From RHLJ01 sp965247355 (GTDB lineage Bacteria > Bacteroidota > Rhodothermia > Balneolales > Balneolaceae): DNA of 64,000 bases. A program made the translations under genes and the position numbers. Positions 9,324 to 18,950 of the stretch are shown piece after piece. The notes below the pieces were generated by a model that saw only the letters and a list, made by a program, of their open reading frames with translations, searched no databases and was not told the origin of the DNA. Where the stretch lies: assembly GCA_965247355.1 (NCBI GenBank), contig OZ252011.1:1860001-1924000 (forward strand). The letters are read 5' to 3'. Each line of letters opens with the position of its first letter. Position 1 is the first letter of the stretch.

Positions 9324-11372
9324 TTACTCTTCTTCGTCAGAAGCTTCTTCTTCTTTCTTTTTTGCTTCAGCTTTTTTAGCTGATTTTTTTGAAGCTTCTT
9401 CAGCAGCGGCTTTTTCTTCCGCTTCCATTTTTTCTTTCAAAGCGCCAAGGCCAGACATCTCACCTAAAGTAGGTGCGCCTGTTTCCATGTTAGCTTTCTT
9501 GTCTGCTTCTTTTTTAACCGTTTTGGCTTTCTTCTGGTCTGAATCGAGCTGACTTAAATCAATTGATTTACCAGCTTCGTCAAACTTAAAGATGAATGCT
9601 TCCACTTCCTGACCTTCTTTAAACTCAGGCTCAACTGCCTTTGTAAGGTTAAGGAATGCATCAACACCAAGAGGCAATTTCACGAAAGCACCACGATCGG
9701 TTACTTTAACAACTTCACCTTTTACTTCGGTACCAGGAGCGTACTCACGAGCATATTGTTCCCAAGGATTCTCAAGAACCTGCTTGTGACCCAATGTGAT
9801 TCGACGATTGTCGAAATCAACACCAAGGATAACCACATCGATTTCCTGATCTTTGGATACTACTTCGTTTGGATGCTCCACTTTGTCTTCCCAGCTAAGG
9901 TCAGAAACGTGAATTAATCCATCGATGCCAGGCTCAAGCTCAACAAACACACCAAAATTGGTAAGGTTGCGAACAATACCTTTGTGCTTTGATCCGATTG
10001 GGAATCTTTCAAGGATATCAGCCCATGGATCTTTAGTAAGTTGTTTTACACCAAGAGAGATTTTCTTCTCATCTTCGTTGATGTTCAATACAATACATTC
10101 TACCACATCGTCTTTCTCAACTAGCTGAGAAGGATGCTTGATGTGCTGAGTCCAGCTCATTTCAGAGATGTGAATCAATCCTTCAACACCTTTTTCAAGC
10201 TCGATAAACGCACCGTAATCAGCGATAGAAACTACACGTCCCTGAACTTTCATGTTCTCAGGATACTTTTCCTGAATGCTTTCCCACGGATGTGGTTGTA
10301 ATTGCTTTAATCCAAGAGATACACGCTTGCTACGCTCATCAAAGTCGATAACAGCTACGTTTAAGCGTTGATCCAACTGAACAATTTCATTCGGATTATC
10401 AACACGTCCCCAGGATAGGTCAGTAATGTGAAGAAGACCATCAACACCACCAAGATCGATAAATACACCGAAATCAGTAATATTTTTAACTGCACCTTCA
10501 AGAACCTGACCAGATTCAATAGTGTCAAGAATTTGCTCTCTTTGTTCCTCAAGATCAGACTCTATAAGCGCACGGTGAGAAACAACTACGTTTTCAGCAG
10601 CCATGTTCAGTTTTACAACAGCAAATTCCATGGTCTTGTTTACGTAAGCATCAAAGTCGCGTACTGGACGCACATCAATTTGCGAACCAGGAAGGAACGC
10701 ATCGATACCAAACAGGTCAACAACCATTCCACCTTTAATTCTACGCTTGATAAGCCCTTCAACAACTTCCTGAGTTTCATGAGCAGATTCAATTTTCTCC
10801 CATGCTTGCAGGATATCCGCTTTTCTTCTTGAAAGAATAAGTTGACCTTCTTTGTCTTCAACACGATCGAGGAATACATCCACTTCATCGCCGGGCCCCA
10901 TATTTTCAAGAACAGAAGAAGAAAATTCGTTAACCGCGATGATACCTTCAGATTTGAATCCGATATCGATTACAACGTATTTCTCATCAATAGAAACAAC
11001 ACGTCCGGTTACAATTTCTTTTTCTTCAATTTCATTAAGGGTATTTTCATACATACCCATCAACTCATTGTATTCTTCAGTTGTATATTCGTCAGATGGG
11101 CTAGCTAATTGGTCATAAGTGTATACTTCCCCTTCTACATCGCCACTGAATACATGAGTTAAAGTTTCTTCAGCTGCAGCTTCTTCATTGGCAGCTTCTT
11201 CAGTTTCTTCTGCTACAGTCTCTTTTTCTTCTTCTGTAGTCTCTTCAGGAGTTTCGGATTCTTCAGTTTCAGCAACTTCTGCTTCCACTGTTTCTTCGGT
11301 GATTTCTTCAGCAACTTCTTGGGTTGCTACTTCTTCCTGTTCGGATTGTTCGTTTTTTAAGTCTTCTGACAT
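9324..11372 (-). CDS. rpsA: 30S ribosomal protein S1 with long acidic extension
   Basis: A 682-residue protein with six S1/OB-fold repeats between about residues 95 and 610. The repeats show the usual GxVxxIxDFGVFIDLGG / HISEMSW pattern (DGLLHITDLSW, EGLIHISEMSW, DGLIHVSDLSW). S1 unfolds and docks mRNA on the 30S subunit, which matters in groups with little Shine-Dalgarno use. It has an N-terminal Glu/Thr-rich low-complexity tail of about 70 residues and a Lys/Ala/Glu-rich C-terminal tail of about 70 residues. The gene follows cmk by 68 bases, the widely conserved cmk-rpsA order, and ends at a strong terminator. Confidence 0.95.
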   Translation of the reverse strand: MSEDLKNEQSEQEEVATQEVAEEITEETVEAEVAETEESETPEETTEEEKETVAEETEEAANEEAAAEETLTHVFSGDVEGEVYTYDQLASPSDEYTTEEYNELMGMYENTLNEIEEKEIVTGRVVSIDEKYVVIDIGFKSEGIIAVNEFSSSVLENMGPGDEVDVFLDRVEDKEGQLILSRRKADILQAWEKIESAHETQEVVEGLIKRRIKGGMVVDLFGIDAFLPGSQIDVRPVRDFDAYVNKTMEFAVVKLNMAAENVVVSHRALIESDLEEQREQILDTIESGQVLEGAVKNITDFGVFIDLGGVDGLLHITDLSWGRVDNPNEIVQLDQRLNVAVIDFDERSKRVSLGLKQLQPHPWESIQEKYPENMKVQGRVVSIADYGAFIELEKGVEGLIHISEMSWTQHIKHPSQLVEKDDVVECIVLNINEDEKKISLGVKQLTKDPWADILERFPIGSKHKGIVRNLTNFGVFVELEPGIDGLIHVSDLSWEDKVEHPNEVVSKDQEIDVVILGVDFDNRRITLGHKQVLENPWEQYAREYAPGTEVKGEVVKVTDRGAFVKLPLGVDAFLNLTKAVEPEFKEGQEVEAFIFKFDEAGKSIDLSQLDSDQKKAKTVKKEADKKANMETGAPTLGEMSGLGALKEKMEAEEKAAAEEASKKSAKKAEAKKKEEEASDEEE

Positions 11373-11440
11373 TATAAATATATGTTATGTGTTGTACCTC
11401 ATAACCGGCTTTCGATTATGGGATAAGGTTAATGTTTCAG

Positions 11441-12097
11441 TTATGATGCAATCAGAGGTTTAATCTGATCACAAATAATTGATACCTGCTCCTCAAAACT
11501 GAGTTTGGAAGTATCAATCTCAATGGCATCATCCGCTTTCTTTAACGGATCAGCACTTCTGGATGAATCGATCTCATCGCGTTCGGAAATATTTTTCATT
11601 ACTTCCTCTAATGTTGCTGTACTTCCTTTAGTTTGAAGTTCAGCTAATCTACGGCGAGCACGGGTTTTCAAATCAGCGACCATGAAAAATTTCAAGGCTG
11701 CATCAGGAAAAACCGCAGTCCCTAAATCACGTCCATCTGCCACATACACATTTTCTTCAACTGCTTTACGCATGAGGGTGTTGACAAAGGATCGTACATA
11801 TGGCATTGCTGCTACTTCACTAACATGTTGAGAAACTTCCATTGTGCGAATTTCATCTGATACATTTGCATCATTTAAAAACACAATGAACATTCCTTCT
11901 TGAAAGTGAAATGAGATCTTGTTTTCTTTCAGGAGTTCAAAGAACAGTTCTTTATTCTTTTCTGCCTTTAGGTAAATTAAGGTCGCTACACGGTATAAAG
12001 CTCCGGAATCCAAAAACTGAATTTCTAATTGCCCGGCTACTGCCCTGGCTGTTGAACTTTTTCCCGACCCGGCGGGCCCATCAATTACCACTATCAT
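11441..12097 (-). CDS. cmk: Cytidylate kinase
   Basis: A 218-residue P-loop kinase that phosphorylates CMP and dCMP. The Walker A is GPAGSGKSS at residues 7-15. Next comes the CMP-binding LDSGALYRVAT segment, then the family-typical VADGRDLGTAVFPDA and the lid region RDEIDSSRSADPL. Length and motif order match bacterial Cmk. It is the first gene of the cmk-rpsA unit, divergent from rpsT with about 130 bases between the starts. Confidence 0.95.
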   Translation of the reverse strand: MIVVIDGPAGSGKSSTARAVAGQLEIQFLDSGALYRVATLIYLKAEKNKELFFELLKENKISFHFQEGMFIVFLNDANVSDEIRTMEVSQHVSEVAAMPYVRSFVNTLMRKAVEENVYVADGRDLGTAVFPDAALKFFMVADLKTRARRRLAELQTKGSTATLEEVMKNISERDEIDSSRSADPLKKADDAIEIDTSKLSFEEQVSIICDQIKPLIAS

Positions 12098-12144
12098 AAC
12101 AGAACAGTTAAATTAAACTTATTCTCTTAATTATTCAATCATTT

Positions 12145-12176
12145 CTTGTTTAAGATTTGAGGAAGCCTTAATTTTG
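12145..12176 (+). promoter_or_regulatory. Candidate Bacteroidota-type promoter for rpsT
   Basis: TAATTTTG at 12169-12176 is an exact match to the Bacteroidota -7 consensus TAnnTTTG. A TTG-containing -33 element (CTTG at 12145-12148) lies 20 bases upstream, the expected spacing. It sits about 50 bases before the rpsT start. Called by motif only. Confidence 0.5.
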
Positions 12177-12226
12177 TGGTCTTCGAAAGAATTGGACAAA
12201 AACGAACAATCGACTGTTAAAAATTC

Positions 12227-12478
12227 ATGGCACGTAATAAATCCGCAATTAAGCGTACACGTCAGAACCTTAAGAAAAACGAGCACAATCAAAACAGACG
12301 CTCAAAAATGAGAACGCTAGTTAAAAAAGTGTTCGCTACTTCTGACAAAGCTCAAGCTGAAACTGCTTTAAAAGAAGCTACTTCTTTTATCGACAGAATG
12401 AGTGTTAAAGGTGTGGTTCATAAAAATACCGCAGCCAGAAAAAAAGCTCAGCTTACTAAGTACGTCAACAATTTATAA
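12227..12478 (+). CDS. rpsT: 30S ribosomal protein S20
   Basis: An 83-residue, very basic, all-helical protein starting MARNKSAIKRTRQ and containing RRSKMRTLVKK and the C-terminal GVVHKNTAARKKAQLTKYV, all characteristic of S20. It binds 16S rRNA in the body of the 30S subunit. The gpmI gene begins 10 bases after its stop codon, so both are probably read from the promoter just upstream. Confidence 0.96.
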   Translation: MARNKSAIKRTRQNLKKNEHNQNRRSKMRTLVKKVFATSDKAQAETALKEATSFIDRMSVKGVVHKNTAARKKAQLTKYVNNL

Positions 12479-12488
12479 CTAAGGCATT

Positions 12489-14012
12489 ATGTCCGAACCT
12501 GTATCTAAAGCTCTTCTTGTAATTTTAGATGGGTTCGGAATAGCCGTTAACCCTTCTGTTAGCGCCATTGACAAGGCGCAAAAACCATTCTACGATTCTT
12601 TAATCAGTTCCTGCCCCCACTCTAAATTGTTAGCAAGTGGTGAAGAAGTAGGATTACCTGACGGTCAGTTTGGCAACTCTGAAGTTGGGCATCTAAATAT
12701 TGGCGCAGGAAGAATTGTTTGGCAAGCTCTCTCTAAAATAAATAAAGATATCCGTGACGGTGGCTTCTTTAAAAATGAAGAGCTTCTTCGAGGATTAAAA
12801 CAGGCAAAAAAGAAGAATAAGATTCATTTGATGGGACTTTTTTCTGAAGGGGGAGTTCACAGTGATAATCAACACCTGTTTGCTTTACTCAAGCTTTGTA
12901 AAGAGCACGGAATTCAAAATGTGTATGTACATGCGTTCACGGATGGTCGGGATACAGCCCCTCAATCAGGAAAGCGATATGCTCAGGAATTCAACAAAAA
13001 AGCGAATGAGATTGGTGTTGGCAAATTAGCCTCTATAGTTGGCAGATATTATGCTATGGATCGGGATAACCGGTGGGAACGTGTTAAGCTCGCCTATGAC
13101 CTGTTGGTGAACGGAAAGGGTGAAACGTTCTCTTCTGCAGAAGAAGCTTTTGATAGCACTTACGCTAATGACGTGACCGATGAGTTTATCAAACCGGTTC
13201 TTTTGGATGATTCTGAAGATTCCAGAATTGGTAAAGATGACTCGGTTATCTTCTATAATATTCGAGGAGACCGTGCCAGAGAGATTTCCAGAGCTTTAAA
13301 TGAAGACGGTTTTGATGAGTTTGATGTTAAAGAAGATTTAAACCTCACTTACATCACCTTTACTTCTTATGATGCTACCTTCAATTTCGCACATGTAGCC
13401 TACCCTCCTCAGGAATTAACAAATACATTAGGCGAGTGGGTTAGTAAAAAAGGACTCAAGCAATTTCGAATAGCAGAAACTGAAAAGTATCCTCACGTCA
13501 CCTATTTCTTTAACGGCGGAGAAGAAACCCCAAACGAAGGTGAAGACCGCTTAGTAATCCCCAGCCCGAAAGTAGCAACCTATGATCTCCAACCTGAAAT
13601 GAGTGCCCCTGAAGTAGGCGACGCTTTGGTTGAGAAATTAGCATCTGAAAAATATACCCTGGTCATTCTTAATTTTGCCAATACCGACATGGTTGGACAT
13701 ACCGGCGATATGAATGCTGCTGTTGCCGCTGTAGAAGCTGTCGATGAGCAATTAAAGAGAGTGATCGAAACAGCCTCTGAGCATGGCTACCGATCATTAA
13801 TCATTGCGGATCATGGTAATTCTGATCAAATGATTAAAGAAGATGGCAGCCCACATACCGCTCACACTACTGCCCCTGTACCAGCTATCATTGTTAATCA
13901 TCCCGATAATATTATAATGCAGGATGGAATTCTTGCAGATGTAGCCCCTACCCTTTTAAAACTGATAGGATTGGATCAGCCTGAAGAAATGACAGGCACC
14001 CCACTTTTTTAA
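12489..14012 (+). CDS. gpmI: 2,3-bisphosphoglycerate-independent phosphoglycerate mutase
   Basis: A 507-residue di-manganese enzyme of the alkaline-phosphatase superfamily that interconverts 3- and 2-phosphoglycerate in glycolysis and gluconeogenesis. Visible active-site elements are VILDGFG (metal-binding D14), the phospho-serine in GNSEVGHLNIGAGR (S64), HAFTDGRDT, and the C-terminal NFANTDMVGHTGD and IADHGNSDQM metal ligands. Length is typical. It lies immediately after rpsT on the same strand. Confidence 0.96.
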   Translation: MSEPVSKALLVILDGFGIAVNPSVSAIDKAQKPFYDSLISSCPHSKLLASGEEVGLPDGQFGNSEVGHLNIGAGRIVWQALSKINKDIRDGGFFKNEELLRGLKQAKKKNKIHLMGLFSEGGVHSDNQHLFALLKLCKEHGIQNVYVHAFTDGRDTAPQSGKRYAQEFNKKANEIGVGKLASIVGRYYAMDRDNRWERVKLAYDLLVNGKGETFSSAEEAFDSTYANDVTDEFIKPVLLDDSEDSRIGKDDSVIFYNIRGDRAREISRALNEDGFDEFDVKEDLNLTYITFTSYDATFNFAHVAYPPQELTNTLGEWVSKKGLKQFRIAETEKYPHVTYFFNGGEETPNEGEDRLVIPSPKVATYDLQPEMSAPEVGDALVEKLASEKYTLVILNFANTDMVGHTGDMNAAVAAVEAVDEQLKRVIETASEHGYRSLIIADHGNSDQMIKEDGSPHTAHTTAPVPAIIVNHPDNIIMQDGILADVAPTLLKLIGLDQPEEMTGTPLF

Positions 14013-14147
14013 TCTTAATCTCCCCTTTTAGTTTGCTTTTACATTAGTGCTCCGCTACATTCGTCATAGAATGAACTAAATACACGTTTGGCTCGTTTTT
14101 TGCCCTAGAAGAATTGAATTTTCATACTATTTAAGAGGACTTATCAC

Positions 14148-16745
14148 ATGGAGGGTAACTTTTCAAGTAAAGTACGTGACGTTATACAGTTTAGCAGAGA
14201 AGAAGCTTTGCGCCTGGGTCACGACTATATTGGAACAGAACATTTAATATTAGGTATTGTTCGATTAGGAGACGGCGTTGCAGTTAGAATTTTAAAGAAT
14301 TTAGATTGTGATCTCTTCAAACTGAAAAAGACTATAGAAGATACTGTTAGAGGAACCGGTGGCTCAGTAACCGTTGGAAACATTCCTTTAACTAAGCAAG
14401 CTGAGAAAGTACTCAGAATCACCTATCTGGAAGCCAAGCTTTATAAGAGTGATACTATTGGTACAGAGCATCTGCTTTTATCATTGCTCCGGGACGATGA
14501 AAACATCGCTGCCCAAATTCTACAGCAATTCAGCGTTTCTTATGATGCGGTACGTGAAGAATTAGACTTAATAATTTCAGGAAAATCCCGAGAGGAATTT
14601 GACGATGCTACTTCAGTTTCAGCAAGTGCTCCATCATCTTCTTCTAAAGGACCATCAGGAACAGGAAGTTCGAGAGAAAAAAGAATGGATAAATCGAAAA
14701 CTCCAGTGCTCGATAACTTCGGGCGCGATCTCACTCAAATGGCTGAAGAAGGAAAATTAGATCCTATCATCGGTCGCGATAAAGAAATTGAACGGGTGGC
14801 TCAGGTCTTGAGTCGACGTAAAAAGAACAATCCGGTACTTATTGGAGAACCGGGTGTAGGTAAAACCGCGATAGCTGAAGGACTTGCTGCACGCATCATT
14901 CAGCGCAAAGTTTCTCGTGTCCTCTACGATAAGCGCGTTATCGCTCTTGACCTCGCTGCCTTAGTAGCTGGGACAAAATACCGAGGCCAGTTTGAGGAAC
15001 GCATGAAAGCAGTTATGACTGAGCTTGAGAAAACAGATAATGTCATTCTGTTTATTGATGAGCTTCACACAATTGTTGGGGCCGGTGGTGCAAGCGGATC
15101 TCTTGATGCTTCTAATATGTTGAAGCCTGCACTAGCCCGTGGAGATATCCAGGCAATCGGTGCTACAACATTGAACGAGTATCGCCAGTTTATTGAAAAG
15201 GATGGCGCCCTTGAGCGTCGATTCCAGAAAATTATGGTGGATCCAACAACACCTGAAGAAACTGTTGAGATTCTCAATCAAATTAAAGGCAAATACGAAA
15301 AGCATCATAGCGTTCGATATACTGAAGAAGCTATCGATAGCTGCGTTAAGCTTACCGATCGGTATGTAACTGATCACTTCCTACCAGATAAAGCTATTGA
15401 CGCTTTAGATGAGGCAGGTGCTCGGGTTCATTTAGCAAACATCACCGTTCCGAAGCATATCATTGAGCTGGAAGATGAAATTGAGACGACCAGCATCGAG
15501 AAAAATTCGATGGTTAAAAAGCAACGTTTTGAGGAAGCTGCCAGACTTCGTGATAAAGAGAAACGACTGATCGAAGATTTGGAAGTTGCTCAGCGAGAAT
15601 GGGAGAAAGAATCTGAAAGCATCGTATTTGATGTAGTTGAAGAAGATGTAGCTTCTGTAATAGCCATGATGAGTGGTGTTCCTGTAAATAAAATCAGCCA
15701 GAATGAAGGTGCTAAACTTCTGAAAATGAAGGAAAGTCTTTCAGGAAAAGTGATTGGACAGGATGAAGCCATTGTAAAACTTACAAAAGCCATTCAAAGG
15801 ACTCGTGCCGGATTGAAAGATCCATCACGCCCAATCGGTTCTTTTATTTTCTTAGGACCAACCGGTGTTGGTAAAACAGAAATGGCTAAAGTACTTGCCA
15901 AATATCTCTTTGATAAAGATGATACGCTCATCCGAATTGATATGAGTGAGTATATGGAGAAATTCTCTGTATCAAGATTGATTGGAGCACCTCCCGGATA
16001 TGTTGGCTATGAAGAAGGTGGAGTACTTACTGAAAAAGTGCGTCGTAAGCCTTACAGCGTAGTTCTGCTTGATGAAATTGAGAAAGCTCACCCGGATGTA
16101 TTCAACATACTTTTGCAAGTTCTTGATGACGGAATCCTGACCGATAGCCTTGGTCGTCGTGTGGATTTCAGAAATACGATTATTATCATGACTTCCAATA
16201 TTGGAGCCCGTGATATCCGAAATATGGGTAAAGGAATCGGTTTTGGCGGACCTGATGAAACTGCATTCGATTATGCAAAGATGAAGACTACTATTCAGGA
16301 CGCTTTGAAAAAAGTATTCAATCCTGAATTCCTAAACCGTATTGATGATGTAATCACATTCAAACCACTCGAAAAAGAAGACATCTTTCAGATTATTGAT
16401 ATTCTCAGCGAAGAACTCTTTGATAGAATTCGGGAAGTCGGATTTGAGATTGATATAACTAAAGGTGCAAAAGACTTCATCTCTGAACGTGGATTTGATC
16501 AGAAATATGGTGCTCGTCCTCTAAAGCGTGCTATACAAAAGTATATAGAAGATCCGCTAGCCGAAGAGCTACTTGAGCATAAGCAGGAAGTTGGTTCTTC
16601 GATTAAGATTAAGATGAATAAATCCCGTGATAATCTTGATTTCGAATGGACTAAACCTGATCCTAAAAAGGTTAAAGAAAAGAAAGCTTCTAAATCAGAA
16701 ACTGAGGAATCCAAAGATGAATCAGAAGAAGCGAAAGAAGCCTGA
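14148..16745 (+). CDS. clpC: ClpC-type AAA+ unfoldase
   Basis: An 865-residue Clp ATPase. Two Clp_N repeats lie at residues 1-150 (EEALRLGHDYIGTEHL, then YKSDTIGTEHLLL), with a Ser-rich linker. D1 has Walker A GEPGVGKT near 232-239, a UVR-type coiled middle domain lies around 450-490 (KKQRFEEAARLRDKEKRL), and D2 has Walker A GPTGVGKT near 570-577 and a ClpB D2-small domain. The short M-domain separates it from ClpB. It unfolds substrates for ClpP; no clpP is nearby. The C-terminus is a Lys/Glu-rich tail. Confidence 0.93.
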   Translation: MEGNFSSKVRDVIQFSREEALRLGHDYIGTEHLILGIVRLGDGVAVRILKNLDCDLFKLKKTIEDTVRGTGGSVTVGNIPLTKQAEKVLRITYLEAKLYKSDTIGTEHLLLSLLRDDENIAAQILQQFSVSYDAVREELDLIISGKSREEFDDATSVSASAPSSSSKGPSGTGSSREKRMDKSKTPVLDNFGRDLTQMAEEGKLDPIIGRDKEIERVAQVLSRRKKNNPVLIGEPGVGKTAIAEGLAARIIQRKVSRVLYDKRVIALDLAALVAGTKYRGQFEERMKAVMTELEKTDNVILFIDELHTIVGAGGASGSLDASNMLKPALARGDIQAIGATTLNEYRQFIEKDGALERRFQKIMVDPTTPEETVEILNQIKGKYEKHHSVRYTEEAIDSCVKLTDRYVTDHFLPDKAIDALDEAGARVHLANITVPKHIIELEDEIETTSIEKNSMVKKQRFEEAARLRDKEKRLIEDLEVAQREWEKESESIVFDVVEEDVASVIAMMSGVPVNKISQNEGAKLLKMKESLSGKVIGQDEAIVKLTKAIQRTRAGLKDPSRPIGSFIFLGPTGVGKTEMAKVLAKYLFDKDDTLIRIDMSEYMEKFSVSRLIGAPPGYVGYEEGGVLTEKVRRKPYSVVLLDEIEKAHPDVFNILLQVLDDGILTDSLGRRVDFRNTIIIMTSNIGARDIRNMGKGIGFGGPDETAFDYAKMKTTIQDALKKVFNPEFLNRIDDVITFKPLEKEDIFQIIDILSEELFDRIREVGFEIDITKGAKDFISERGFDQKYGARPLKRAIQKYIEDPLAEELLEHKQEVGSSIKIKMNKSRDNLDFEWTKPDPKKVKEKKASKSETEESKDESEEAKEA

Positions 16746-16780
16746 GTAAGATAAGCTCAGAATTTCGAAACTAAATATTG

Positions 16781-16812
16781 AAAAAGCCCGCTCAATGAGT
16801 CGGGCTTTTTTT
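16781..16812. terminator. Bidirectional rho-independent terminator
   Basis: AAAAAGCCCG / CGGGCTTTTT form a 10-bp hairpin with a 10-base loop, A-rich on one side and T-rich on the other. It lies between convergent clpC and the secreted-protein gene and can serve both. Confidence 0.85.
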
Positions 16813-16816
16813 GTTA

Positions 16817-17788
16817 CTAGAAGCTCGCTCTTAAATTTAAGTCTTTATCTAAACCTGAAATTTTATATCTCCCCGAGCCTGTTCTCTCCAATTTAATTGG
16901 TTTCTGTACTAACAGATTATCTGAAAATTCTTCCCTGGCTATTTTTCGAGCTGAAACGTTAACTGCATGGAGTTGAACATCAGAAATAGATGAACCTTCA
17001 TTTCCTGAAAGTGCTATGATAGTTTTGTCGATTGGATCATATCCAGCAAAAATCACCGTAGTATTTCGGATGCTGGTACTCCCCACCCTTTCTCCCGTGC
17101 GAACTTCATACGCTGCAACTCTACCGCCTGAAAAAACAGTAACGAATAACCCATTTTCAGAAAAACTTACTCCTTTTACCGGCTGGTCAAAAGAAATGGT
17201 GTTGAGTAGATTTCCAAACATATCAGTTAGCTGGATCTCGTCATCGGTTCCTGATTTAACAGAAGCAAAAGCGATAAACTCTCCATTTGGAGATACTTCA
17301 ACTACTGATAGTTCACGCTCTTCACTATAAAAAATATCAATAGGTACACTCCTGGAAGTAATAACCTTAGCTCTTGAGCCAGTTTGTCCATTACGCATCA
17401 CTTTAGGATTGAATAGGACAACAGTTTTGCCGGAAGCATCCATCGCCAATTCTGAAATGGCTTCCCCCCCTTCACTTTGTGTACTGTTTGATATCGATTC
17501 CTGAACTCTTCCGAATGAATCATATACTAAAAAGTTGGCGATATTCTCACGAACAATAAACGAACCATCTGGCAATGCATAGGTTTCCAATGAAGGATCT
17601 CCCGAAGGAGCATTATATGCTGCATTGGTTAATACTTCCCCATTTGATTCCGATAAAGTTACTCCTTCAGATGATACCTGAGCAGACAGGAAAACTGTAT
17701 TGGATGGAGAACTTGATACGCTCAAACTTTGTGCTGCAAGTCTTCCAGAAAAAATTGCCAGAATAAATAAAATCGATGTTCGCTTCAT
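16817..17788 (-). CDS. Secreted beta-propeller-like protein
   Basis: The start at 17788 is chosen because it gives a Sec signal peptide (MKRTSILFILAIFSGRLAAQ); an upstream ATG adds ten hydrophilic residues. The mature part of about 300 residues is beta-rich with WD40/propeller-like phrasing (FIAFASVKSGTDDEIQLTDMFG, GVSFSENGLFVTVFSGG, AAYEVRTGE), each about 40 residues apart. Probably periplasmic or surface-located. No catalytic motif is seen. It converges on clpC across a shared terminator. Confidence 0.6.
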   Translation of the reverse strand: MKRTSILFILAIFSGRLAAQSLSVSSSPSNTVFLSAQVSSEGVTLSESNGEVLTNAAYNAPSGDPSLETYALPDGSFIVRENIANFLVYDSFGRVQESISNSTQSEGGEAISELAMDASGKTVVLFNPKVMRNGQTGSRAKVITSRSVPIDIFYSEERELSVVEVSPNGEFIAFASVKSGTDDEIQLTDMFGNLLNTISFDQPVKGVSFSENGLFVTVFSGGRVAAYEVRTGERVGSTSIRNTTVIFAGYDPIDKTIIALSGNEGSSISDVQLHAVNVSARKIAREEFSDNLLVQKPIKLERTGSGRYKISGLDKDLNLRASF

Positions 17789-17905
17789 AGTGTGTATTCC
17801 CTTAAATTTTGTACCCAAAGAACGGGATTTTTAGATAAAAGTGCTTCTTACAAAAAGGCTTTTTTCAAATTGACTATCTTAGCGGAATAATGAAGAAATA
17901 ATTTT

Positions 17906-18949
17906 ATGAACTATCATCTTATAACCGGCGGCTGTGGATTTGTTGGCCGGAATTTTGTTAAACGAATTTATAATACAACTAGCGACACCATTCTTTTCAT
18001 TGATGACCTATCAGTTGGAACTCATCCTTCTACCTGGCTTCCCGAGGGAACCCCTTCAAGAGAAGAAAACGGTCTTACCTATTTTGGAGATGATGAACGA
18101 ATGGTGTTTCTGGAGAATGATATCCGCCTTGTTTTTGAGGGGTTGATTGAAGATTCGGAGTATTTCAAAACTAATCACGGGCTGGACATCCCAAATTTCA
18201 AGGATGTATTCCATTTTGCGGCAATTGTTGGGGGACGTGCCACTATCGATGGCGATCCGATGAAAGTAGCTCTTGATTTAGCTATTGATGCATTATTCTT
18301 CCGCTGGATTTGCCTAACTAAGCCGGAACGTGTGTTATATCCTAGTTCGAGTGCCGCTTACCCTGTTGACTTACAGACTGAATCGGATGCCATAGCATTA
18401 AGTGAAAGTGATATCGATTTTACGAGAATGGGGCAGCCTGACATGACCTATGGCTGGTCTAAGCTTACCGGCGAGTATCTTGCTTCAATTGCAGCAGAAT
18501 ATTATGGAGTTTCAGTCACATGTATTCGTCCATTCTCTGGATATGGGGAAGATCAGGATTTGAGTTATCCTGTTCCGGCTATTGCCCGTCGTGCTGCTCT
18601 AAAGGAAAACCCATTTGAGGTTTGGGGAAGTGGCAAACAAGGACGTGATTTTGTGCATATTGAAGATGTGATGGATTGCACCCTGCTTGCTATGGATCAT
18701 ATTAAGGATGGTTCAGCGATTAATATTGGAAGTGGAAAACTCACTTCTTTCCTAGATTTAATTCAGGTATTCACCTCTTTTGCAGGATATACTCCAGATA
18801 TTAAACCATTACTCTATAAACCAGTCGGTGTACATTCCCGTTACGCGAATATGGATTATGTGAGTGATAAACTTGGCTGGAAGCCTAAGTTGTCTCTGGA
18901 AGAAGGTATGCGTCGTGTGTATGATGTAGCTGTAAAAAAATATACCTGA
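17906..18949 (+). CDS. NAD-dependent sugar epimerase/dehydratase (extended SDR)
   Basis: A 347-residue extended short-chain dehydrogenase. The Rossmann motif is TGGCGFVG at residues 7-14; an AAIVGG segment contacts the nucleotide; YPSSSAAYP carries the catalytic Ser; and YGWSK holds the catalytic Tyr (about 182) and Lys (about 186). Proteins of this class epimerise, dehydrate or decarboxylate nucleotide sugars. It is followed after one base by a glycosyltransferase gene, so it probably supplies a sugar donor for a surface glycan. The exact product cannot be told. Confidence 0.85.
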   Translation: MNYHLITGGCGFVGRNFVKRIYNTTSDTILFIDDLSVGTHPSTWLPEGTPSREENGLTYFGDDERMVFLENDIRLVFEGLIEDSEYFKTNHGLDIPNFKDVFHFAAIVGGRATIDGDPMKVALDLAIDALFFRWICLTKPERVLYPSSSAAYPVDLQTESDAIALSESDIDFTRMGQPDMTYGWSKLTGEYLASIAAEYYGVSVTCIRPFSGYGEDQDLSYPVPAIARRAALKENPFEVWGSGKQGRDFVHIEDVMDCTLLAMDHIKDGSAINIGSGKLTSFLDLIQVFTSFAGYTPDIKPLLYKPVGVHSRYANMDYVSDKLGWKPKLSLEEGMRRVYDVAVKKYT

Positions 18950-18950
18950 T

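Noticed and set aside
10361..11463. Several frames opposite or out of phase within rpsA
   Set aside because: Repeats of the S1 domains and the Glu-rich tails keep other frames open; none has a start context or domain.
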